A DNA stretch of 64,000 nt, taken from contig CAZWCX010000010.1 of NCBI GenBank assembly GCA_964632945.1, positions 1-64,000 of the forward strand, in the 5' to 3' direction. This DNA is from CAZWCX01 sp964632945. GTDB lineage: Bacteria > Planctomycetota > MHYJ01 > WSZJ01 > CAZWCX01. Of this stretch, positions 51,562-60,045 are shown piece after piece; the first letter of the stretch is position 1, and each line of letters begins with the position of its first letter. A program made the position numbers and the translations under genes. The notes under the pieces were generated by a model. That model did no database searches. It was not told the DNA's origin and was given only the letters and a program-made list of their open reading frames with translations.

Positions 51562-52629
51562 TCAGAAGATGAGGATGCGCAGTCCGCCGTCGGTCGGCCC
51601 GTCGGGTCGGGACCCGTCGCGCGGGGAAGGCCGGGTCGCAGGCGATCCGGACGCGGGACCCGTGCGCCCGAGGGGGTCCAGCGGCGAGAGCAGGTTGGGG
51701 ACGAGGAAGGTCATGCGATGGAAGGACCGCTTGACGAACACCCGCATCGGGCGGGCCACGGGAAGCGAGGTGAGGAGGTCCCACACCGGGGTCTCCACGA
51801 GTTCCTCGACCGCCCGCCGAAGGGCGCGCGCGCCCGTGGGCAGGTCCTCCGCGCCCCGTTCCAGCAGCAACTGGCGCGCCGCCGGTTCGACCACCAACTC
51901 GACGCCGCGAGTGTAAAGCCGTTGCGCAGCCTCGGTCAGGATCCGGTCCAGGATCGGCGGCAGGTCGGAGACCTCGAGCTTGCGCAGCACCACCACCTCG
52001 TCGATGCAGGCGAGCAGGCGCGCGGACAGCGAGTCCGATACCTGTTCGAGCTGCGACTTCTGGACCACCACGCGCGCCCCGCTCTTTCGCACCTGCTCCC
52101 GTCCCGCGAATCCGATCGCGCCGTGCGTGAGCTGATCGGCCTCCCGATCCGTGATCGCGCACTTGAGCAGGAAGAGACAGTTGGAAAAGTCGATGACGAG
52201 GCCGGGGCCGGCGGTCATCCGGCCGTGCTCGAAGACGTGAATCAGCGTGTCGAGCACCGGACCGGACGCCTGGTCGATGTTCTCGATCACCACCACGTCC
52301 GGTCTTCCCGGTCCTCCGGCGGTCGCGCGGCCCGCCCGTTCCACCGAGACGTGCTGGAGGTAGCTGAGGAAGTGGGCCGATTGCAGGAAGATCGCGCAGT
52401 TGACGCGCGGCAATCGCTCCGGATCCTGTCCGACGGCGCGCGTGATCGCGCGAATCAAGTCGTTCTTTCCCGAGCCGGCCGGCCCCAGGAGCAGCAGGAT
52501 CCCGGCCGGCCGCGGCGGGCGCGGCGGCACGGCCAGGACCCGCAACAACGTGCGGGTGAGGATCCGCACCGCGTCGAATCTTGCCGGGATTTCCTGGCGG
52601 AGTACCCGCTCCAGGTGCCACGACATCAT
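51562..52629 (-). CDS. ClpB-D2-like AAA protein with degenerate ATPase motifs
   Basis: A 355-aa single AAA domain plus C-terminal small domain, similar to the second ATPase of ClpA/ClpB (for example FEHGRMTAGPGLVIDF; GARALRR sensor 2). The catalytic features are changed: Walker A ends GSGKN not GKT, Walker B VVVIENIDQA has lost the DE, the sensor-1 TSN is absent (KCAI), and the Arg finger region reads ARLLACIDE instead of NRxD. It thus looks like a scaffold or weak ATPase. The C-terminal 40 residues are Pro/Ser-rich. Start at 52629 with AAGGAGA eight bases upstream. A terminator separates it from the DPRL-repeat gene upstream. Confidence 0.78.
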   Translation of the reverse strand: MMSWHLERVLRQEIPARFDAVRILTRTLLRVLAVPPRPPRPAGILLLLGPAGSGKNDLIRAITRAVGQDPERLPRVNCAIFLQSAHFLSYLQHVSVERAGRATAGGPGRPDVVVIENIDQASGPVLDTLIHVFEHGRMTAGPGLVIDFSNCLFLLKCAITDREADQLTHGAIGFAGREQVRKSGARVVVQKSQLEQVSDSLSARLLACIDEVVVLRKLEVSDLPPILDRILTEAAQRLYTRGVELVVEPAARQLLLERGAEDLPTGARALRRAVEELVETPVWDLLTSLPVARPMRVFVKRSFHRMTFLVPNLLSPLDPLGRTGPASGSPATRPSPRDGSRPDGPTDGGLRILIF

Positions 52630-52659
52630 GGCCGCGTCTCCTTGTTGGGCGGAAAGCAA

Positions 52660-52683
52660 GACAGCCCCCGAGCGGGGGCTGTC
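52660..52683 (-). terminator. Strong rho-independent terminator
   Basis: GACAGCCCCCG (52660-52670) and CGGGGGCTGTC (52673-52683) form a perfect 11-bp stem followed on the minus strand by TTGCTTTCC. It lies after the DPRL-repeat protein gene and before the AAA gene start. Confidence 0.75.
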
Positions 52684-52757
52684 GCTATCCTGTCCACGGG
52701 CGGTGGAAGGTCGGGGACCCAGGGTGAATCCCCCCCGCGCGGGGGAGGCCGGTTAGC

Positions 52758-53285
52758 CTAGCAGATGGTGCGTACCTGGGGCGCCACGCCGCAGGACATC
52801 CCCGCCGTCGCCAGGGGCGACAGGAACGACGCGGCCGGATTGACCAGGGAGGACGCCAGGATGCTGCGGCGCAGCCACTCCTGGTTGGCCAGCTCGACCA
52901 TCTGGCGCTCGGCCAGAAGCCGCTGCGCGACGACGGGATGAATCCCCTGCACCGCGTACGGATGGGCGAAGGTCGACAGCCGGGGGTCGATGGAAAGGCG
53001 CGGATCGATCGCGAGCCGCGGATCCATCGTCAGACGGGGGTCGATCCCCAGGTTCTGGGGATGAACCGCTCCGAACGTGCTCAAGCCAGTGGCCTCCAGA
53101 CCGGTCGGGTAGGCCGTCGGGATGCCCGCGGAGGCGGGGATCTGCGGATAGAAGCTGCCGACCACGGGCAGCGTCGGGACGCCGGCCAGGGTGGCGTACG
53201 GATTCTGCGGGATCGACGCGAACGGAAGCGCGTAGCCGCGGTTGGCCCAGAACTCGGGAGCGACGAACGGGACGTTGGCGAACAT
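52758..53285 (-). CDS. DPRL-hexapeptide-repeat protein, unknown function
   Basis: A 175-aa protein rich in Pro, Ala, Gly, Leu and aromatics, with no signal peptide. The N-terminal half (PFVAPEFWANRGYALPF, PTLPVVGSFYPQIP) lacks charge. Residues 81-104 are four hexapeptide repeats IDPRLT / MDPRLA / IDPRLS / IDPRLS. A helical part follows (HPVVAQRLLAERQMVELANQEW), then a hydrophobic tail ending CGVAPQVRTIC. I find no family. The start is ATG 53285 (MFANVPFV), with GGAGGAG seven bases upstream. It is made with Hsp20 and another low-charge protein. Confidence 0.7.
   Translation of the reverse strand: MFANVPFVAPEFWANRGYALPFASIPQNPYATLAGVPTLPVVGSFYPQIPASAGIPTAYPTGLEATGLSTFGAVHPQNLGIDPRLTMDPRLAIDPRLSIDPRLSTFAHPYAVQGIHPVVAQRLLAERQMVELANQEWLRRSILASSLVNPAASFLSPLATAGMSCGVAPQVRTIC
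52974..53045 (-). repeat. Four tandem 18-bp coding repeats (DPRL motif)
   Basis: Bases 52974-53045 encode four copies of a six-residue unit x-D-P-R-L-x. The copies have synonymous differences, so they were not amplified recently. Confidence 0.8.
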
Positions 53286-53417
53286 GCTGTACTCCTCCAT
53301 ACCACCAACACCTTAAAAAAAAGGAACAAAGAATCCGCCAGAACAGAGGAAGGGTCCCCGCTTCCTCCACACCGCCCGGTGGGGTTGTCGGTTCCGGAAG
53401 GCCGTTCGGGGCGGCGG

Positions 53418-53756
53418 TTAGAACGGCACGAATCGAGTGCCCGGTCCCACGCCCGGGGGCGGGGTCGCCGGCGTCAGGCCGAAGGGCATCAGGGGCATCT
53501 GCGCCATCGAGAAGTCCACGGGCAGCGCGCTCTGCGTCGAATACATGGGGGACGAACCGAACACGCCCGCGGTGTAGGGCTGGTAGCCGAGGAACGTGCC
53601 CGGGGCATCGAACGGGCGGCCGCCGACCTCGGAGCCGGGATGGGTCCCCAGGTGCCGGTGCAGCTCGTTGACGATCGCGTAGATCTCCAGGATCTTCTCG
53701 TCGACCTTCTCGTCGGACTCGCCCCGCTTGGGATTGCCGGGATTGGACGTCGCCAT
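53418..53756 (-). CDS. Small Pro/Phe/Met-rich protein, unknown function
   Basis: A 112-aa protein. The N-terminus (1-42) is charged and has a predicted helix DEKVDEKILEIYAIVNELHRH; the C-terminal 70 residues are low in charge and rich in Pro, Phe, Gly, Met and Ser (GYQPYTAGVFGSSPMYS, MAQMPLMPFGLTPATPPPG). This composition recalls assembly or coat proteins. Start at ATG 53756 with GAGGAG 8 bases upstream, between hsp20 and the DPRL protein gene in the same direction. Confidence 0.7.
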   Translation of the reverse strand: MATSNPGNPKRGESDEKVDEKILEIYAIVNELHRHLGTHPGSEVGGRPFDAPGTFLGYQPYTAGVFGSSPMYSTQSALPVDFSMAQMPLMPFGLTPATPPPGVGPGTRFVPF

Positions 53757-53795
53757 GAAGTGACTCCTCATCTCGCTTGGGTCGCGGTATTCGCT

Positions 53796-54341
53796 CTAGC
53801 TGTTCTGGATCTCGACCGACTCGCCGACGGCGCGGGCGCTGTCACCCTTCACCAGCCGGATCTCGAGGACGCCGTCCCGGTAGGAGGCCTCGCTCTCCTT
53901 GGGGTTGACGCGGAAGGGCAGCGGGATCCAGCGTTCGAACGGCCCGAAGAACCGCTCCTGCGCCAGCACGGACACCACGCCCTCTTCCCGGGACTTGAAG
54001 CTGCGCTGCCCCTTCACCACCACGATCGAATCGCCGACGGTGAGGTTGACGGCCGACTTCTCCACCCCGGGCAGTTCGATGCGCAGCACGACCTGGCCGC
54101 CCGCCTCGTAGGCGTCGAGCGCGGGCATCCAGCTTGCGCCGGCGGCCGCGCCGATGCCGGGAATGCGCGCCGCCAGGACGTTCTTGATGTGCGCGAGTTG
54201 CTGATACAGATGGGCGATCGGATCCGCACCCTTGGCCACGTGCATCGCGCCCTCGCTCCCGGGGGTGCGTGTGTAGGGCCGCCCCGTCACCTGCTCGTAC
54301 AGGCGCCGCGCGTCCGTCAGCATGGAGTCCAGAAGTTCCAT
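53796..54341 (-). CDS. Hsp20/alpha-crystallin small heat-shock protein
   Basis: A 181-aa chaperone. A long helical N-terminal region (LLDSMLTDARRLYEQVTG; DPIAHLYQQLAHIKNVLA) leads to the alpha-crystallin domain (about 75-165) with VVLRIELPGVEKSAV, PLPFRVNPKE and the diagnostic YRDGVLEIRL; the C-terminus VEIQNS resembles the IxI/V motif used in oligomers. The ATG at 54341 follows AAGGAGG. It probably binds unfolded or aggregation-prone proteins, including perhaps the low-charge proteins encoded just downstream. No CIRCE or sigma-32-like promoter is seen upstream. Confidence 0.9.
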   Translation of the reverse strand: MELLDSMLTDARRLYEQVTGRPYTRTPGSEGAMHVAKGADPIAHLYQQLAHIKNVLAARIPGIGAAAGASWMPALDAYEAGGQVVLRIELPGVEKSAVNLTVGDSIVVVKGQRSFKSREEGVVSVLAQERFFGPFERWIPLPFRVNPKESEASYRDGVLEIRLVKGDSARAVGESVEIQNS

Positions 54342-54744
54342 TCCGAAGTCCTCCTTCCCAACCGGTCGTGACCCGCACGATCCCTCGCGCGAGACAACAC
54401 GCCCCCTCGGTCGCCGGGTCGACGTCGAACCGGCGACATCGATGGGACGGCATAAAGCAACGCCTGTGCCCGACACGGGTGCGGTGCGCCGCAATGTCCA
54501 TAAAGGGCTGGGCCGCGGCGGCTTGCGGGCAAGGGCACGGGTTCCGAAGCGGCGCGATGGCAGGCCACATTCTCACCAGCGTGCCGGGCGGATGAGTCCG
54601 GGGCGCGGGATTCGTTGCGGAGCGTGGGCCCCGGCCTGTGGCCGAATTGCCACGGAATTGGCGATCCTGCCGCGTCTCACCGTTGAGGCAGCGAAACGCA
54701 ACCGCGGGACACCTGCGAGGCCGGTGGGTCGGGGAGATCGCAGT
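54342..54744. other. Intergenic region between hsp20 and the STPK gene
   Basis: 403 bases without a supported gene. On the minus strand two TTTATG motifs appear (around 54454 and 54500) but no convincing -35 element. A small stem (CTGC...GCAG enclosing CTCA/TGAG) near 54670-54695 could help terminate the STPK transcript. No heat-shock element is recognised. Confidence 0.4.
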
Positions 54745-57700
54745 TCAGCGCGCGCGCTCGACCAGTCCGGCAAAGCGGGGGTCGCCCCGCACCGGATCCA
54801 GCGTGGTGTCGTCGCGCAGCAGGGCGGCGTCGCGAAAGCCGAGGTCGATCGCTTTCGCCAGGTGGTCGAGGGCCGCGTCACGCAGGGCCGCTTGTTCCCC
54901 CGCCGGCTGCGGCCGGGACGGCGCTTCCGGCGCGGTCCGACCGTCGGAGAGGACCGAGAGGATGCAAGCGAGGTTGTAGTGCGCGCCCACGAGCTGCCGG
55001 CGGGTGGCCGGATCCGAAGACCGCGCCGCCCGATTTCCGGCGTCGACCTCGAGGATCTCGCGCTCGAAGCGGGCCAGCGCTTGCCGGTATTGCTCGCGCG
55101 CCCCCGGGTAGTCCTGCGCAACCAGGCGCTTCTCGGCCTCGGCGCACAGCCATTTCCAATCGCCGTCGGGGACGCCGGGGCTGTTTCGGATCTCCGCGAC
55201 GCGCGCGCGCGCCCATTCCGCCTGCGCCGGCGCGGCGAGGGCATATTGCTCGAAGGCGGTCACGGCCTGATCGGGACGCTGGAAGCGGCTCCAGAGCACG
55301 CCGAGGAGCGCCCAGGCCATCGGCGTCCGGCGGGCGGCGGCCGCCCGGAAGTCCGACTCCGCGAGCGCAAGCTCCCGATCCGGGGTCCGACCCGTGCGCA
55401 GAAGCGCGAAGGCGAGCCCGCTGTGGGCGATTCCCCGCCCAAGCCGGGCCGATCCATCTTCCGGGGCGCGCCGGATCGCCTCGTCGAGGAGGGCGATCGC
55501 CTCCTCGCTGGCCGCGCGGGAATCCTCGCCGATCAGGGACAAGTAGTAGCCGTGCACCGCAAGGGTGGTTCCGCGCAGTCCGAAGTGGGCGGTGGAGTCG
55601 GGCAGCGCGCGCGCGCGCGCGTCCAGCGACTCGAGGGCGGCAGCGCAATAGGGTCGCGGGTCGCGACCGCGGAGGGCGTCGGCCTCCGCGAGTTCGCAGT
55701 AGACGTTCGCGCGATTGAGATGGGCTTCCGGATCGTCCGGTTTCAGTCGCAAGGCGGCGGCGAAGTCCTCCTCCGCCCGACGCAGGGAGGGGGTCGGGTC
55801 CGCCTCGCGGAGCGCGTCCAACAGCGCCAACTTGCCATGGGTGGTGGCGCGCATGATCCGCGGACCGGCCTCGTCGGGCTCGAGCTCCACCGCCCGTTCG
55901 AAGTCGGCGAGGGCCAGGTCCAGGGTGGCGGGGGAAGCCACCCCCGCGCGACTCTCGGCCCGCCAGAGCAGGAGCAGGCTGTTGCCGCGATTCAGGTGGG
56001 CCCAGGGTTGTCCGGGCGCCCGTTGCAAGGCGGTCGACTGATCCGCGACGGCGAGTTCGAAATGGGGACGGGAGGCGCGCCCGTGTTTCTCCTCGATCTC
56101 CCCGCGTCGTCGATGCGCATTGCCGCGATTGTAGCAGGCGATGGCGTCCCCGGGGGACCGGGCGACGGCGAGGTCGTGCGCGGCCACCGCGCGGGATAGG
56201 AGGTCGCCGCCGTCGCGGCCGAGCGCGTCTTCGAGATCCCCGCACGCGGCCAGGGCCATGGCCCGTCCGGAGAGCGCCGGGGCCGAGGAGGCATCGAGCC
56301 GGAGGCTCTCTTCGTAGGCCGCGCGCGCCTCGTCCGCCAGGGCGAGGGTCGCTTCGGAGGGGGGGAGGGACTCGGCGCGGGCCAGACGGGCATTGCCGCG
56401 CCAGGTGGCGGCGGAGGCATCGAACGGCCAAATCAACGCCGCGGCGTCGAATTCCCGCTGGGCCTCGAGGAAGTCGCGCCGGTAGAATCGCGCCATCCCG
56501 CGAATCAGCATCGCGGCGGGTCCGTCGACGCCCTCGAGCAGGCGCAACACGAGGGCGCTTCCCGCCGGGTCGTCGCCATGGAGCGCGGCCGTCGCGCGGG
56601 CGATTCGAATCTCGTCCGGGGCAATCCCCGCCACCTCCCCGTCCGTCGTCGGGATGCGAGCGAGATCCGCCAGCCCCTGTGCGCGCCACTCCCGCTCGTC
56701 TTCCGACTCCGGTCGTACGGCCAGGACTCCCCCGTCGGGTCCGTGGAGCATTCCCGGCAGCCCCCGGGAATCCCGGTAGCGTCGGAGCCGGTGCGTACCC
56801 CGGAGCAGCCACGGCAGCGGCGACGCGGGGGACCGGGCGCAGGCGCGATCGAAATCATCCTGCGCCCGGGCGGCATCGCCGAGGGTCTCGCGCACCCGTC
56901 CCCGCCAGGCCAGGGCCACCCCCGAGTCCGGGGAGTCGTCGAGGCAGCGCGCCAGGAGCCCCAGCGGTTGCTCCGCCAGGGCAAGGCGCGCTTCCGCCGT
57001 CATCTCGCGCGTGCGGACCGCATGCTCGAAGGAAGAAACCTGCGCGGCGATCTCTGCCAGGGTCCGCTCCTGTCGGGCCGCCGCGGACCTTCGGGCCGCC
57101 CCGGCGGCAAGCAGGCCGGCGCCGAGCATGCACAGGAGCGCCGCAGTCGCCAGGAGTGCGCCGCGATGCCGTCGCGCCGACCGGCGCAGCCGGTAGAATG
57201 GGGTCCAGCGGCGCGCACGTACCGGTCGTTCGTCCAGCCACGCCTGCAAGTCCGCCGCCAGATCCGCCGCGTTCCGATAGCGCAGCCGCGGATCCCGTTC
57301 CAGGGCGCGCAGGCAGATCGCCTCGAGGTCCTCCGAAATCGAGGGATCGATCTGGCGCGGCCGCGCCGGATCCATCCGACAGATCGACACGAACAATTCG
57401 TGGGTGTCTTCCGCGTCATGGGGAACACGACCCACCAGGATTTCGTATAGCATCACTCCGAGCGACCAGACGTCGCTCCAGGGGCCGACGTCGCCGGCCG
57501 CGACCACCTGTTCGGGACTCATGTAGGCGGGCGTGCCGAGCGTGAAGCCCGTGAAGGTCAGCTTGACCGACGCCGCGGAACCAGCGCCACCCGACCCGCT
57601 CCCCAGGTCCTTGGCGATCCCGAAATCCATCACCCGCGGCCGTCCGGTGGGGTCGAGGATCACGTTGGCGGGCTTCAGATCCCGGTGGATCACTCCCTGT

Positions 57701-58326
57701 TCATGGGCGAAGCCAACCGCCGCGGCGACCTGGGCCAGGAGAAGCACCTGCTCGCGGAGCCGGGACGGCGCCGACGCGTTCGGGGCGCTTTGCTGCGCGC
57801 GATGGGACTCCAGGATCTCGTCGAATGTGCTGCCGCGGACGCACTCCATGGCCAGGTACGGGCGCCCGCCATCGATCCCGTGCTCGTACACCGAGACGAT
57901 GCCCGGATGACGTAGCCGGGCCGCCAGCCGGGCCTCGCGCTGGAATCGCGCAATCTCCAGCGGGTCGAGGCCATCGCCCGGACTCGCCGGGGAAAGCAAC
58001 TTGATCGCGACCGCGCGCCCGAGTTCGGGGTCGTGCGCCTCCCAGACCACGCCCATCCCCCCCATGCCCAGTTGTCGGACGAGAACGTAGCGACCCAGAC
58101 GGGAGGGATCGGCGCCGGAGCCGGAGGGTGAAAAGCCCGCAGGATCGGGACGCGATCGAGTCGCGGCCCCTGCCGCGACGGCGTTCGTCTCCGCGGGAAG
58201 GCGCGCGACCCCGGGGCCGGCGAGGGTTTCGTCCGACGCCCCGGGCTTCTCCTCGGCGGCGGGCCCGCCCTCCCGGGAGATCCGGATCCTGCCGCGATCC
58301 GAGGGGGGCGGCGGGGGATCGGTCAT
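54745..58326 (-). CDS. Ser/Thr protein kinase-TPR receptor
   Basis: A 1193-aa transmembrane kinase. A disordered N-terminus (1-75) precedes the Hanks-type kinase domain (about 79-355): LGMGGMGVVWEA, VAIKLL, HRDLKPANV, DFGIAKDLG, GTPAYMSPEQV. All catalytic residues are present. One transmembrane helix (GALLATAALLCMLGAGLLAAG, about 385-410) follows. The extracytoplasmic half is a very long TPR array (about 430-1190), giving more than 15 units such as RFYRRDFLEAQREFDAA and AHLNRGNSLLLLWRAE. It may sense a periplasmic ligand or scaffold. Its divergent neighbour encodes an FHA domain, which binds phosphothreonine. Confidence 0.93.
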   Translation of the reverse strand: MTDPPPPPSDRGRIRISREGGPAAEEKPGASDETLAGPGVARLPAETNAVAAGAATRSRPDPAGFSPSGSGADPSRLGRYVLVRQLGMGGMGVVWEAHDPELGRAVAIKLLSPASPGDGLDPLEIARFQREARLAARLRHPGIVSVYEHGIDGGRPYLAMECVRGSTFDEILESHRAQQSAPNASAPSRLREQVLLLAQVAAAVGFAHEQGVIHRDLKPANVILDPTGRPRVMDFGIAKDLGSGSGGAGSAASVKLTFTGFTLGTPAYMSPEQVVAAGDVGPWSDVWSLGVMLYEILVGRVPHDAEDTHELFVSICRMDPARPRQIDPSISEDLEAICLRALERDPRLRYRNAADLAADLQAWLDERPVRARRWTPFYRLRRSARRHRGALLATAALLCMLGAGLLAAGAARRSAAARQERTLAEIAAQVSSFEHAVRTREMTAEARLALAEQPLGLLARCLDDSPDSGVALAWRGRVRETLGDAARAQDDFDRACARSPASPLPWLLRGTHRLRRYRDSRGLPGMLHGPDGGVLAVRPESEDEREWRAQGLADLARIPTTDGEVAGIAPDEIRIARATAALHGDDPAGSALVLRLLEGVDGPAAMLIRGMARFYRRDFLEAQREFDAAALIWPFDASAATWRGNARLARAESLPPSEATLALADEARAAYEESLRLDASSAPALSGRAMALAACGDLEDALGRDGGDLLSRAVAAHDLAVARSPGDAIACYNRGNAHRRRGEIEEKHGRASRPHFELAVADQSTALQRAPGQPWAHLNRGNSLLLLWRAESRAGVASPATLDLALADFERAVELEPDEAGPRIMRATTHGKLALLDALREADPTPSLRRAEEDFAAALRLKPDDPEAHLNRANVYCELAEADALRGRDPRPYCAAALESLDARARALPDSTAHFGLRGTTLAVHGYYLSLIGEDSRAASEEAIALLDEAIRRAPEDGSARLGRGIAHSGLAFALLRTGRTPDRELALAESDFRAAAARRTPMAWALLGVLWSRFQRPDQAVTAFEQYALAAPAQAEWARARVAEIRNSPGVPDGDWKWLCAEAEKRLVAQDYPGAREQYRQALARFEREILEVDAGNRAARSSDPATRRQLVGAHYNLACILSVLSDGRTAPEAPSRPQPAGEQAALRDAALDHLAKAIDLGFRDAALLRDDTTLDPVRGDPRFAGLVERAR

Positions 58327-58358
58327 CGGAATCGCTCCTGGATTTCGGCACCATGCGG

Positions 58359-58388
58359 ATTTTATGCGGCGCAGCGGCCCGGCCGCAA
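58359..58388 (-). promoter_or_regulatory. Promoter for the STPK-TPR gene
   Basis: TTGCGG (58388-58383) and TAAAAT (58364-58359) on the minus strand with an 18-base spacer, about 33 bases before the start. Confidence 0.55.
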
Positions 58389-58405
58389 GGGGTCCGGGCT
58401 TTTCC

Positions 58406-58435
58406 TTGGCCCGCGCCCCGCGCGCCCCGTAAGAT
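58406..58435 (+). promoter_or_regulatory. Promoter for the FHA-MoxR gene
   Basis: TTGGCC (58406-58411) and TAAGAT (58430-58435) with an 18-base spacer, 45 bases before the ATG. It is divergent from the STPK promoter in a 154-base gap. Confidence 0.55.
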
Positions 58436-58480
58436 GAAAGAACCGGTCCACGACGTGACCGGAGGGGTGGGGAGGCTGCC

Positions 58481-60016
58481 ATGATCAAGTTGCGGATCAC
58501 CATCGGCGACGCGCAGGAGGTGTGCGAGTTCCCGGAAGCGGCCATCACGATCGGGCGCAGCGACGGCAATCTGATCCAGTTGGACAGCAAGAACATCTCC
58601 CGGAACCATGCGACCATCGAGAGGGTCGAGCAGGGATACAAGGTCCGGGATCTGGGTTCGCGCAACGGCATTTTCGTCAACCAGAACCGGGTCGAATTCG
58701 CCCTGCTCGCGCCCGGGGACGTGATCAAGGTCGGGGACGCGCTCTTTTTCGTCGAGGAGTGTCCCAAACCCAAGAAACGCACCTGGCGCCAGCCGGTTCC
58801 GGCGGTGATTCCGGCGCACGAATCCGCGGCCGGGGAGATCCCCGGTGCCGCCCCCGACCCGGTGCGGGAAGACGATCCGATCGCGGTCGACCCGGAGGGG
58901 GGGGCGGGCGACCTCCCGGGCGAGGCGGCGGAAGGCGCGGGAGCGGCAGCGCAGGTCCAGGCGGAGTCGCCGCCGGCCGGTGGCGAGCGCCCCCCGCTTC
59001 GCAGCGCGGAGTCCGCGGCCGCAGCCGGCAAGGGCGAGATTCCCGCAGACCGCGGCGACGAGATGATGACGCTGGACTCGGCGCGCCGCCTGGCCGAGGC
59101 GCTCTCGACCCGATGCCGCGCGATCGTCCGGGGTCGGGACGAGGTCTTCGAGCGCGTGTTGATCGCGCTCTTCTGCGGCGGGCACGTCCTTCTCGACGAC
59201 TACGCCGGCTCCGGGGCGAACACGCTGGCGAAGGCGCTGGCCGACAGCCTGGTGCCGGATGAGCTCCGGCCGGCGACCCGCGCGTACGGTCGCGTCACCG
59301 GGACCCCTGACTTGTTGCCGGCCGATGTGGCGGGCGGCCACGCGCCCGGCGGGGGCGGATTCCGTCCGGGGGCGATTTTCGCGAACATCGTGTTCGTGGA
59401 GGACTTTCCCCGCGCCGCCGCGAAGGCGCAAGCCCTTCTCCTGGAGGCGATGGAAGACAAACAGGTAACCGTGGAGGGGGAGACCCACCGTCTCGAGGAC
59501 CTATTCTGCGTGATCGCCACGGAGAATCTCGCGGAAACGGATGGCACCCGGCCCCTGACGCCGGCACAGCGCGACCGGTTCCTGTTCCGCCTCCCGATGT
59601 TGCCCCTGTCGGCCGAGATGGAGTTGCAGGTCCTGCGCGGCGCTCGCGCGGGAGATACCGCGGCGCGCATGGAGAAGGTGCGTGTGCGCGATGTCGTCGA
59701 TGCCCGACCGGCGATCTTCGGCTCGGTCGACGTCCCGGCGGAGATCCATCGGGTGTTGGTGGACTTGAGCCAGGCGATTCGACAGGATCCGCGGGTCGCG
59801 CAGGGCATCGCCACCGGCGCGCTCGTGCTGGCGGTCCCCGCGCTGCAGGTTCGGGCCCTGATCCAAGGCCGCGCCCACGTCGAACCCGAGGATGTCGGCG
59901 CATTGGCCGGCCCGCTCTTCGGCCACCGGGTGATTCTCAAGCCGGGCGCCACGGATTCCGGCCTGATCGTGGCGGAGGCGGCCGCGCGAGTCGTGCGGGG
60001 CGCGTCGCCGTCGTGA
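58481..60016 (+). CDS. FHA-domain protein fused to a degenerate MoxR-type AAA domain
   Basis: A 511-aa protein. The N-terminal FHA domain (about 1-95) has ITIGRSDGN, SRNHATIER and LGSRNGIFVN, the full phosphothreonine-binding set. After a Pro/Ala-rich linker (about 100-195), the AAA domain resembles MoxR (GHVLLDDYAGSGANTLAKAL; FVEDFPRAAAKAQALLLEAM; TVEGETHRLEDLFCVIATEN; LTPAQRDRFLFRL). The Walker A Lys-Thr is replaced (GSGANT) and Walker B has ED for DE, so ATP hydrolysis is doubtful. It probably binds a Thr-phosphorylated partner, such as the divergently encoded kinase or its substrate. GGAGG lies before the ATG. Confidence 0.83.
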   Translation: MIKLRITIGDAQEVCEFPEAAITIGRSDGNLIQLDSKNISRNHATIERVEQGYKVRDLGSRNGIFVNQNRVEFALLAPGDVIKVGDALFFVEECPKPKKRTWRQPVPAVIPAHESAAGEIPGAAPDPVREDDPIAVDPEGGAGDLPGEAAEGAGAAAQVQAESPPAGGERPPLRSAESAAAAGKGEIPADRGDEMMTLDSARRLAEALSTRCRAIVRGRDEVFERVLIALFCGGHVLLDDYAGSGANTLAKALADSLVPDELRPATRAYGRVTGTPDLLPADVAGGHAPGGGGFRPGAIFANIVFVEDFPRAAAKAQALLLEAMEDKQVTVEGETHRLEDLFCVIATENLAETDGTRPLTPAQRDRFLFRLPMLPLSAEMELQVLRGARAGDTAARMEKVRVRDVVDARPAIFGSVDVPAEIHRVLVDLSQAIRQDPRVAQGIATGALVLAVPALQVRALIQGRAHVEPEDVGALAGPLFGHRVILKPGATDSGLIVAEAAARVVRGASPS

Positions 60017-60045
60017 GCGGAAGTCCCCGGGAAGGGAGGATCTCG

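Noticed and set aside
52974..53045. Possible CRISPR-like direct repeats
   Set aside because: The repeats are contiguous, in frame inside a gene, without spacers, and encode a regular peptide.
53315..53367. Hairpin (53346-53367) and A8/T8 run as a terminator between the two small-protein genes
   Set aside because: The T run is 24 bases from the stem, too far for a normal intrinsic terminator; the stem is weak (7 bp).
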